This document shows positions 10,440 to 18,343 of a DNA stretch of 33,204 nt, in pieces. The translations under genes were made by a program, and so were the position numbers. Source of the DNA: Halieaceae bacterium. Its GTDB lineage: Bacteria; Pseudomonadota; Gammaproteobacteria; Pseudomonadales; Halieaceae. The notes beneath the pieces are model-generated. The model was not told the origin of the DNA. It saw only the letters and a program-made list of their open reading frames with translations, and made no database searches. The stretch spans positions 1-33,204 of the forward strand of contig JANQGK010000154.1 in assembly GCA_028277365.1 (NCBI GenBank), written 5' to 3'. The stretch's first letter is position 1. Each line of letters opens with the position of its first letter.

Positions 10440-10540
10440 CACCTTGCTCGGCAATTTCGAGCGCCCCATAATCGAGTGCGCGCGGTTTCAACGCTTTCTA
10501 ACCATCCTCTTACTACTATCAACACGCTGCGAGACAGCTC

Positions 10541-11311
10541 TTGAAGACATCTTCGCTCCTTAAACACATAGAAAAACTGCAGGGCAGTCAGCCCTGGGGC
10601 CATATACTTGATGCCGGCACTGGACCGAAGTCCTTGCCCTGGATCGCCGCACTGCCGAGTGAGCGTTGGACTGCCGTCACCGCTCAGGCCAGCATGGCCG
10701 ATAGCGCGCGGCGGGCGCTCACATCCCCGCACAGGAAATGCGACAGGATTGTTATCGGCAACTGGGCCGACGGGGGCCTGCTGCCCGGCGAACGCTTCGA
10801 CACCGTGTTGCTGGACTACCTGATCGGTGCGGTCGACGCCTTTGCGCCGTATTTCCAGGAGGCGCTGTTGCATCAGCTGGCGGCCCGCACGCGGGGCAGT
10901 TTCTATGTCATCGGGCTCGAGCCCTACGTGCCCGTCGTTGCCGATGAGGAGGTCGGTGCATTCGTCGGTGACCTGGGCAGGCTCCGAGACGCCTGCCAGC
11001 TGTTGGCCAGAGACCGGCCCTACCGTGAATATCCGGCGCAGTGGGTTGTGGCGCAGCTGCAACAGGCGGGCATGACGGTGACCGATACCAAGTACTTTCG
11101 CATTCGCTACCGCCAACAGTTCCTCGCCGGCCAATTGGACATCTGTGAAAGCCGCGTGGGGCAATTCGCAGACCCCGCGCTCGCTGCTGCCCTGCTTGAG
11201 CACATCGCCCAGATGCGGCGGCGTGGCGAGGCGCTTATCGATCAACATGACGGGCTTGCCTACGGCCGTGACTACGTGATTCGTGCTCAACCCTTAAATG
11301 ATATGTTGTAA
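10541..11311 (+). CDS. class I SAM-dependent methyltransferase-like protein
   Basis: 256 aa; GHILDAGTGPKSLPWIAAL (motif I-like), FDTVLLDYLIGAVDAF; TTG start in the track, so start uncertain. Confidence 0.65.
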   Translation: MKTSSLLKHIEKLQGSQPWGHILDAGTGPKSLPWIAALPSERWTAVTAQASMADSARRALTSPHRKCDRIVIGNWADGGLLPGERFDTVLLDYLIGAVDAFAPYFQEALLHQLAARTRGSFYVIGLEPYVPVVADEEVGAFVGDLGRLRDACQLLARDRPYREYPAQWVVAQLQQAGMTVTDTKYFRIRYRQQFLAGQLDICESRVGQFADPALAAALLEHIAQMRRRGEALIDQHDGLAYGRDYVIRAQPLNDML

Positions 11312-11318
11312 CATTACA
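11299..11318. promoter_or_regulatory. candidate Zur-like operator upstream of the small Cys/His protein and TonB receptor
   Basis: TGATATGTTGTAACATTACA; imperfect palindrome with ATGTT-GT-AACAT core. Confidence 0.4.
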
Positions 11319-11404
11319 CAATGCTGTTAAGCTATCGGGCTGACAACAGGGCGCCCTCAAGCGGCCTGGTTCAGCCCCGACAGCACGCCACAACGGCACT
11401 CTCA

Positions 11405-11704
11405 ATGACAAACAGTTACAGGATCTCAAGGCTGCTTTCCCCGCGGCGTCGCCTGCGGCTGGCCGCCTGCCTCATATTCCTGTTGCTGGCTGCATCCCTG
11501 GCAGAGCTGACGCATGCCGATCATTGCGAAGCCGACGTCTGCCAGGTCTGCTCGTCTTCCACAGGCGAAGGCATTAGCCACTCGGTGTCTTGCACAGCGA
11601 CGGCGATTGACGCCGGCGCCGGCGACACGAGTGAATCCACCCTGACCCTCAGCCGGGTCTTGTCCCGCCCCTACGATGTACGAGGGCCGCCCTCACTCTC
11701 CTGA
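11405..11704 (+). CDS. small exported Cys/His-containing protein, possible metal-handling partner of the TonB receptor
   Basis: MTNSYRISRLLSPRRRLRLAACLIFLLLAASLAELTHADHCEADVCQVCSSSTGEGISHSVSC...; signal-like segment followed by HCEADVCQVC. Confidence 0.55.
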   Translation: MTNSYRISRLLSPRRRLRLAACLIFLLLAASLAELTHADHCEADVCQVCSSSTGEGISHSVSCTATAIDAGAGDTSESTLTLSRVLSRPYDVRGPPSLS

Positions 11705-11745
11705 TACCCAGCCTTATCTGTTGTTATTGATTCCAGGAGAGAAGC

Positions 11746-13863
11746 ATGAAACGCATACTGAGCATCGCGGTCGCCATGGCGTCCGCGCAAATGGCATCGT
11801 CGGCGTCGGCGCAAGAGGACCGCATGGAACACGTCCTCGTCACGACGCCCATTCAACGGCGGGAAGCCGACACCGCATTGCCGGTCACGATCCTGACCGG
11901 GGAGGATTTGCGGCGTGCCGCCGCCACCACTATCGGTGAAACACTGGGCAACCGGGCCGGCATCGCCAACGCTACCTTTGGGCCCGGTGTCGGGCGGCCG
12001 GTCATTCGCGGCCAGCAGGGCCCGAGGGCGATTACCCTGCAGAACAATATCCTGTCTGCGGATGTCTCCAGTTTCAGCCCCGATCACTCGGTGACCGTGG
12101 AGGCACTGCTGGCAGACAGCGTCGAGGTGCTGAGAGGGCCCTCAACCCTGTTGTACGGCGGCGGTGCCATCGGCGGCGTGGTCAACGTGATCGACAATCG
12201 CATCCCGCGGGAAGCTATCGATGGCATTGAAGGCGCGGTCGAGTACCGCTACGACGAAGCATCGGACATGGACGCCGGCGTGGGGCGCCTGGAAGGCGGC
12301 AACGGCAAGTTTTCCTTCCACCTGAGTGGCACCACGCGGGAAACGGACGATCTTGATATTCCCGGCTTTGCCATTGACGAGCAAGCGGTCGAGGAGCAGG
12401 AGGAACTGCTCGGCGGTCACGACGAGGGGGAGCATGACGAGGAAGAAACCGAGAACACCGACGGTTTCATCGCCAACACGGACAGCGAAACTGATGTCAT
12501 AAATGCCGGCTTCAGCTTCCACTTTGGCGAAGGCAGCTTCGCGGGCTTCTCGGTCAGCCACCTGGAGAGTGAGTATGGTCTCCCGCCCGGCGCTCACGCC
12601 CATCATGAACACGAAGATGAGCATGAAGAAGAACACGATGAGGATCACGAGGAGGAAGAAGAAGTCGTTCGCCTCGACATGGAGCAGACCCGCTACGACG
12701 CCATGCTGCACCTGCAAAACCCCACTGAGTGGGCTGAGGCGGTCCGTGGCTTCCTGACCTACACCGATTATTCCCACGACGAGTTGGAAGGCAGTGAAGT
12801 GGGTACGCAGTTCAACCGGGAAACCTGGGAAACACGTCTTGAACTCGTGCACGGCGCGTTCCTCGGCGACCACGGTGTGATCGGATTGCAGGCGCGGGCC
12901 GATGAATTCGAGGCCGTCGGTGAAGAGGGCTACGTGCCTCGTACCGACAGCACCGAGCTCGGCCTGTTTGTCCTGGAAGATTGGCACCGTGGCGATTGGA
13001 TCTATGAGGTCGGCGCGCGGGTGGATTACGTCGAACGTGATCCCGACACAGTGGCTTCCTCCGAAGAAGACTTCACCGCCTTCAGCCTCTCGGGCTCCGC
13101 GCTGTGGCAAATCAATGATACCTGGCAGGCAGGTATCGCCCTGTCGCGCTCGGAACGCGCCCCGTCCACGGAGGAACTGTTCTCCAACGTCGAGGCCACA
13201 AACGAAGAGGAGCTCGTGACTCACCCGGCGACGGGCGCGATCGAGATCGGTGACACCGACCTCGACGAAGAGGTATCGCTGAACTTCGACATCTCCCTGC
13301 ACTGGCACGGCGAGCGTTCCTGGGCGGAGCTCTCGGTGTTCTACAACAGCTTCGAAGACTACATTTTCCTGCTAAACAGCGGCGAAGAGGTCGACGAGAC
13401 GCCGGTCTACCTCTATGAGCAGGACGATGCGGAGTTCTATGGCGTTGAGCTGGAGAGCAGCTTTCACATCATGGACATCGGCCCCGGCTCGGTGGATCTG
13501 GGTGTGCGTGGTGACGTTATCTCCGGCGAATTCGATGACGCCGGCGATGTGCCCCGTCTGCCCCCGGTCCGCGTCGGTGGACAGCTGAGCTGGAGTGGAG
13601 AGAACTTCCACACCTACGTCAGCGTGCTCAACGCCGCGGATCAGGACGATCCCGGTGACTTCGAAACCGAGACCGACGGCTGGACCCGCTGGGATATCGG
13701 CGCGGACTACCGCTTCCAGGTCGCTGACAGCAGCGAAGCGCAGCTGTTCGTGAAGTGGAAGAACATCGGCGACGATCAGATCCGTTTGAGCACCTCATTC
13801 CTGCGCAATTTCGCGCCGGAAGCGGGTGAATCGATCGAAGCCGGGGTTCGTTTCATCTTCTAG
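11746..13863 (+). CDS. TonB-dependent receptor, ZnuD-like (zinc/metal)
   Basis: 705 aa; plug domain (LPVTILTGEDLRRAAATTIGETLGNRAGI...VEVLRGPSTLLYGGGAIGGVVNVID), His/Asp/Glu-rich loop HAHHEHEDEHEEEHDEDHEEEEE, C-terminal beta strand ending RFIF. Confidence 0.88.
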   Translation: MKRILSIAVAMASAQMASSASAQEDRMEHVLVTTPIQRREADTALPVTILTGEDLRRAAATTIGETLGNRAGIANATFGPGVGRPVIRGQQGPRAITLQNNILSADVSSFSPDHSVTVEALLADSVEVLRGPSTLLYGGGAIGGVVNVIDNRIPREAIDGIEGAVEYRYDEASDMDAGVGRLEGGNGKFSFHLSGTTRETDDLDIPGFAIDEQAVEEQEELLGGHDEGEHDEEETENTDGFIANTDSETDVINAGFSFHFGEGSFAGFSVSHLESEYGLPPGAHAHHEHEDEHEEEHDEDHEEEEEVVRLDMEQTRYDAMLHLQNPTEWAEAVRGFLTYTDYSHDELEGSEVGTQFNRETWETRLELVHGAFLGDHGVIGLQARADEFEAVGEEGYVPRTDSTELGLFVLEDWHRGDWIYEVGARVDYVERDPDTVASSEEDFTAFSLSGSALWQINDTWQAGIALSRSERAPSTEELFSNVEATNEEELVTHPATGAIEIGDTDLDEEVSLNFDISLHWHGERSWAELSVFYNSFEDYIFLLNSGEEVDETPVYLYEQDDAEFYGVELESSFHIMDIGPGSVDLGVRGDVISGEFDDAGDVPRLPPVRVGGQLSWSGENFHTYVSVLNAADQDDPGDFETETDGWTRWDIGADYRFQVADSSEAQLFVKWKNIGDDQIRLSTSFLRNFAPEAGESIEAGVRFIF

Positions 13864-13936
13864 TCCCATCCAGGTAATACCCGGGCATGGCAAACGCCTA
13901 CGCCCGGGCTACTTTCCGGTTTGCCTCCGGACCGGA

Positions 13937-13974
13937 GGGCGGCCGCGCCAAACAGCGCAGTCGCCCTTTTTTTT
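13937..13974 (+). terminator. Rho-independent-type terminator after the TonB receptor
   Basis: GGGCGGCCGCGCCAAACAGCGCAGTCGCCC (imperfect stem) followed by TTTTTTTT. Confidence 0.65.
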
Positions 13975-14036
13975 GCCCGGATGTCCTGTAATACGCAGCA
14001 TGCCTCGCCGAGCGTATGCGTGTAAGCTGCAGCCCC

Positions 14037-14624
14037 ATGAGTGATGCCGATCGCGACAAATGGAACCAACGCTATGCGGAGGGTGCCTACGCGGAGCGCA
14101 CACATTCCAGCGTCTTGCTGGAATCCTGGATCGACAAGATCGCGCCGTGCCGGGCGCTGGATGTGGCCTGCGGCGCCGGCCGCAACACCCTGTGGCTGGC
14201 CGAACGTGGGTTTACCGTAGATGGCGTCGATATTGCCACGAGCGGGCTGGCGAGAATCCGGCAGGCGGCCGATGAGCGCGGACTGTCAATCAAGCTGATC
14301 GAGCACGACCTGGATAAGCCCCTCGAGTTGGCCGCTGATTACCAGCTCATCCTTATGATCCGCTATGTGGACCTGCCATTGTTGCAGCAACTCGGCAAGC
14401 ACCTGGCGCCCGGTGGTTGGCTGATCTGCGAAGAGCACATGGTCAGTGATGCCGACGTGATTGGCCCCGGCAATCCCGCGTTCCGGGTCGCCCCCGGCGC
14501 GCTGGCTGCCGCTGCACAGGGACTGGAAATCCTGTCGGTGGAGGAGGGGGTGTTCACCGAGCCTGACGGGCGCCCGGCGGCCCTCTCACGGTTGGTGGCC
14601 AGACGCCCGGCGATTCCTGGGTAG
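14037..14624 (+). CDS. class I SAM-dependent methyltransferase (TehB-like)
   Basis: MSDADRDKWNQRYAEGAYAERTHSSVLLESWIDKIAPCRALDVACGAGRNTLWLAERGFTVDGVDIA. Confidence 0.85.
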   Translation: MSDADRDKWNQRYAEGAYAERTHSSVLLESWIDKIAPCRALDVACGAGRNTLWLAERGFTVDGVDIATSGLARIRQAADERGLSIKLIEHDLDKPLELAADYQLILMIRYVDLPLLQQLGKHLAPGGWLICEEHMVSDADVIGPGNPAFRVAPGALAAAAQGLEILSVEEGVFTEPDGRPAALSRLVARRPAIPG

Positions 14625-14718
14625 CGGCTGGCCGGCGCTATAATCGCGCAGCACTCCATTGAGTGTTCGCCCTGTAACGAGTCGGGAAGGGCCGGGTTCC
14701 GCGAATCGGAGTACTGGA

Positions 14719-15624
14719 ATGATGAATCACAAGTTTATCCCGGCGGTGCTGTTCGCTCTCTGCGCCGCGGCGTCTTTCGGCCAGCCAAACCCGGCGGAGA
14801 AACCCGCTGGCGCGGTTCTGAAAGCGGTCGGTTCGAGAGGCTGGTTTACCACCGTAGGACCGTATGCCGAATTCGATCCCAAGAATGCACTGGTCGAGAT
14901 CTGGACGCCGCGCGAAGCACCCAGGGCACCCGTGATGGTCTATGCGCATGGCGGCGCCGGGTATCGCGAGGATGATCGTGCTCGAGTCGAAATGTTCCGT
15001 CGAAACGGCTTTGCCACCATATCCTTTGACGCCTATGAGATGAATGGGCTCGACGATTGGCAGTTCGTTACTCGCAGGGTGACAAACCGCGGCAAGCAAA
15101 ACATGATCTGGAGCGTGTTCAAGGGCGCCGTCGATCACGCCGCGACAAACAACGGTTGGGACAATCGAAACATTGTTCTGTACGGTGGTTCAAATGGCGG
15201 TCGGGTAGTGTTGTTCGCCGGGTCCGAGATCGCCAACGGTCGTATCAGAGCGATTGTCTCAGAAGCGCCCGCCGCCACCGGCTTTACGCTTGGCGACTAC
15301 AACGTTCCCACCCTCATTCCCTTTGGTAAGCTGGACAATTGGGCAGGGAAATCCGAAACCGATTATGTGTGGACGAGAACCTACCCCAACTCGCCCGTTT
15401 CGATCGAAGACTGGGTGACGTCGCGTCAGGAAGCCGGCCGGCCTGTGAGATTTGTTTTCTACGAAAACGCCGGGCACCTGTTGTTTGAGGGGCCCCTTAA
15501 GGAAGTCAGCGTACGCAGAGGCGACGCCATCGCGTTCACGGGGTATCAGGGAGCAGGCGAGGGCGTGCTGGAACAGTACGAACAGGATGTCATTTCCTTC
15601 GTGAACACCCATCTGGTGCCGTAA
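14719..15624 (+). CDS. secreted alpha/beta hydrolase (dienelactone hydrolase-like)
   Basis: Signal peptide MMNHKFIPAVLFALCAAASFGQ; YAHGGAGYREDD; nucleophile elbow YGGSNGGR; C-terminal ENAGHLLFEG. Confidence 0.8.
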   Translation: MMNHKFIPAVLFALCAAASFGQPNPAEKPAGAVLKAVGSRGWFTTVGPYAEFDPKNALVEIWTPREAPRAPVMVYAHGGAGYREDDRARVEMFRRNGFATISFDAYEMNGLDDWQFVTRRVTNRGKQNMIWSVFKGAVDHAATNNGWDNRNIVLYGGSNGGRVVLFAGSEIANGRIRAIVSEAPAATGFTLGDYNVPTLIPFGKLDNWAGKSETDYVWTRTYPNSPVSIEDWVTSRQEAGRPVRFVFYENAGHLLFEGPLKEVSVRRGDAIAFTGYQGAGEGVLEQYEQDVISFVNTHLVP

Positions 15625-15687
15625 ATCGCGCAAAACTGCGGCCTGCATCTCATGTTTTCCATGCCGCTTGTTGAATAGTACACATAA

Positions 15688-15708
15688 CTTACATTTTTAT
15701 GATGTAAG
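15688..15708. promoter_or_regulatory. inverted repeat upstream of the GGDEF gene
   Basis: CTTACAT-TTTTATG-ATGTAAG, perfect 7-bp arms. Confidence 0.4.
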
Positions 15709-15769
15709 CCGCGCGGCACTACTCTACTGTGTTTCCCAAATACAGGCATATTTGGGCACCGCAAGCGCG

Positions 15770-17215
15770 ATGACGGGCGAACAGACGCAGGAACACCCCA
15801 GGGAACAGGTGATCAACCGACTGGTTGATGGGCTCGTGTCCAAGTTCCTGCGCCTGACCATTGCGAAAAAGCTGCTGCTGGGCTTCAGCTCCCTGTTGGC
15901 GCTGCTGATCCTTATTTCCGCTTATGCGCTCACCAACCTCAATCGCCTCAACTCGATTAACGACAGTATCCTGCTCACCGACCTGCCGGTAATTCTCGCC
16001 TCCGACGAGATGGTCGACCTGATCTTCAGCCAGGAGTTGTACAGCCGGCGCTATGCAGTGTTTGGCACCGATGAAGTGATGGAACTGTTCCAGGAGCGGG
16101 GCGCAGAATTCAGAATCCAACTGGAGCGCATCCGCGCGGTGCCCGAGGAGCGAGACTTCCCGGTGGAACAGATTGCCGGCATGCACGAGCAGTACGTGCA
16201 GGTATTGCTGGAGGCCACCGCGTCCACCACCTCCGCGTCTTCCACCGAGTTCGCGGCGAGCTACGACGAGCAGATCAAGACGCAGCAGGAGGAGCTGATT
16301 GTCGTTATCCGCGACATGGCGGCAGAGGCCCGCCGTGACCAGGACGAGAAGACCAACACCACTGCCAGTATCGGTTCACTGGCCTTCAAGGCCGCCGCCG
16401 TGCTGTGTGGGGCGGGACTGGTGCTGTCGCTGGCGGCCGCTGGCCTGATTACCCGCAATATCTCAGGCGCCATCAACAAGCTGCGCGCCGCGACGGAGAT
16501 GATTGCCCGCGGTGAGTTCGACATCAAACCCGACATCAGCAATGCCGATGAACTCGGCGACCTGGCCGATGCCTTCGTGTCCATGGCGGAGCGCCTCAAG
16601 CATCTGGAAGAAACCAACCTGGACACCAGCCCGCTCACCCGTCTGCCCGGCGGCACCACCATCGAGGCGCTGATGAAAAAGCGCATCGAGGCTGAGGCGG
16701 AGCTGGCCTTCTGCCTGATGGATATCGACAACTTCAAGGCCTACAACGATCATTACGGTTATGCGCGGGGCAATGAGCTGATCCAGGCCACGGCGGATAT
16801 TGTCAGCCAGGCGGTGGCCGAGCACGGTGGTGAAGAAGACTTCATCGGCCACATCGGCGGTGACGATTTCGTAGTGATCACCATGCCGGAGGCCTATGAG
16901 GCCATCTGCCAGGCGGTGGTGGATAACTTTGATGAGACCGTTCCCGGCTTCTACAATAGCAGCGATAAGAAGCGCGGTTACATCGTTGGGGAAAACCGTC
17001 AGGGCGACGAGGTGCAGTTCCCTCTGGCGACCATCTCCATCGCGGTGGTCACCAACAAAGACAACAAATCGCTAAACCATATCCAGTTTGCTGAGGTCGC
17101 CGCTGAGATGAAAGAACACGCGAAAGCCAAGACCGGCAGTGTGTTCATGGTGGAGCGCCGCAAGTCCCGTGGTGGCAGCCGGAAAGACCGCAAACCCAAG
17201 GTGAAAAGTGTGTAG
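15770..17215 (+). CDS. membrane sensor with HAMP and variant GGDEF domain (GGDDF)
   Basis: Two TM segments, HAMP-like ITRNISGAINKLRAATEMIARGEFDIKPDISNADELGDLADAFVSM, then LMDIDNFKAYNDHYGYARGNELI...HIGGDDFVVI. Confidence 0.85.
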   Translation: MTGEQTQEHPREQVINRLVDGLVSKFLRLTIAKKLLLGFSSLLALLILISAYALTNLNRLNSINDSILLTDLPVILASDEMVDLIFSQELYSRRYAVFGTDEVMELFQERGAEFRIQLERIRAVPEERDFPVEQIAGMHEQYVQVLLEATASTTSASSTEFAASYDEQIKTQQEELIVVIRDMAAEARRDQDEKTNTTASIGSLAFKAAAVLCGAGLVLSLAAAGLITRNISGAINKLRAATEMIARGEFDIKPDISNADELGDLADAFVSMAERLKHLEETNLDTSPLTRLPGGTTIEALMKKRIEAEAELAFCLMDIDNFKAYNDHYGYARGNELIQATADIVSQAVAEHGGEEDFIGHIGGDDFVVITMPEAYEAICQAVVDNFDETVPGFYNSSDKKRGYIVGENRQGDEVQFPLATISIAVVTNKDNKSLNHIQFAEVAAEMKEHAKAKTGSVFMVERRKSRGGSRKDRKPKVKSV

Positions 17216-17228
17216 GCGGGGCATCCCA

Positions 17229-17510
17229 ATGCATTACTCCAAACTAACGACAGGCCTGCTCCCGATAATCCTTCTGTGCGGCTGTGCGCAGATAGGTGAT
17301 GAACCGGCCACCATATCGATGGAGGAACACTCGGCGGAAACCTTGCGCCTGAAAGGGCGCATATCCGACCTGGAAGCCAGGCTGGCCGCATCTGAGACAG
17401 CCAATGCCAGCCTCAAAAAAGAGAACGACGAGCTGTCAACGCGCATCGAGATGCTGAAGGTGCTGGACCAGGCGGTAGAGGAAAAGCGTAAGAGCCTGGG
17501 CTCTAAGTAA
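17229..17510 (+). CDS. small coiled-coil lipoprotein
   Basis: MHYSKLTTGLLPIILLCGCAQIGDE (lipobox LCGC) followed by a heptad-like helix. Confidence 0.65.
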   Translation: MHYSKLTTGLLPIILLCGCAQIGDEPATISMEEHSAETLRLKGRISDLEARLAASETANASLKKENDELSTRIEMLKVLDQAVEEKRKSLGSK

Positions 17511-17819
17511 GCCGCCGACCGGCGTGTCAGTCGGCTACCGTCAATCCATACGGCACCGCATAGAGCTTCAAGCCGCAGCCTGACCCTTCCTTGTGCTCGC
17601 TATGACGGAGCGCATGCAAAACCCTTGCCAGCCCAGCGTGACTCCAGCAGCAGGGAGGTAATGTGGCGGGCAGACACTGATGACAACCTTATGTAGTGTC
17701 GACAGGCGCGTGGAGAAAACGCGTGCCGCTGGCGGGCGCAGCGCTCGAAAAGCTATTCATCTATACGCCGCGGACTCGACACAGCCACACTACGGGGCCA
17801 CACTTATAGTATTCACTAG

Positions 17820-17842
17820 CGATTCACGCACCGATTCACGCA
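17820..17842 (+). repeat. direct repeat upstream of the iorA-like gene
   Basis: CGATTCACGCA-c-CGATTCACGCA; a third ATTCAC at 17811-17816 gives 11-12-bp phasing. Confidence 0.5.
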
Positions 17843-17879
17843 TCTCTTCATGAAAAGACGTCGCGAGGTTTGACGAGGC

Positions 17880-18332
17880 ATGAAAAAACTCAAGGTTAAC
17901 GGCAAGCGCATCAAAGTCGATGCCGACGAGGGCACCCCGCTGCTGTGGGTGATCCGCGAGCAACTGGGTATGACCGGCACCAAGTTTGGCTGTGGCATTG
18001 CCCAGTGCGGCGCCTGCACCATCCATATCGACGGCCGGGCAGTGCGCTCCTGCGTCTACCCCCTGAGCGCGGTGACTGACAAGAACGAGATCACCACAAT
18101 TGAGGGCCTATCGGAAAACGGCGACCACCCGGTACAGCAGGCCTGGGCCGAACTCGACACGCCCCAGTGCGGCTACTGCCAGCCCGGTATGATCATGGCG
18201 GTAGCGGGCATGCTCAACGACACGCCCAATCCCACCGACGCGCAGATCGACGAGCAGATCACCAATATCTGTCGCTGCGGCACCTTCCAGCGCGTGCGCA
18301 AGGGCATTCACCTTGCCGCCAAAAAGTCGTGA
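17880..18332 (+). CDS. (2Fe-2S)-binding subunit of xanthine oxidase-family molybdoenzyme (IorA-like)
   Basis: CGIAQCGACTIHIDGRAVRSC and CGYCQPGMIMAVAGML...CRCGTFQRVRKGI iron-sulfur motifs. Confidence 0.92.
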   Translation: MKKLKVNGKRIKVDADEGTPLLWVIREQLGMTGTKFGCGIAQCGACTIHIDGRAVRSCVYPLSAVTDKNEITTIEGLSENGDHPVQQAWAELDTPQCGYCQPGMIMAVAGMLNDTPNPTDAQIDEQITNICRCGTFQRVRKGIHLAAKKS

Positions 18333-18343
18333 GGGGGTGCGAT

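Noticed and set aside
4621-10440. Integrated genomic island or prophage between the tRNAs
   Set aside because: No integrase, transposase or phage genes seen; genes between are ordinary metabolic ones, so only the split-cluster observation is kept.
9960-10544. 194-aa ORF spanning tRNA-Arg and the tandem repeats
   Set aside because: Reads through a tRNA, a terminator and 25-bp repeats (frame-shifting NRARQL... peptides); not a plausible protein.
10277-11290. 337-aa minus-strand ORF
   Set aside because: Antisense to the methyltransferase-like gene and extends through the tandem repeats.
12142-13308. 388-aa minus-strand ORF
   Set aside because: Antisense to the TonB receptor; no domain signal.
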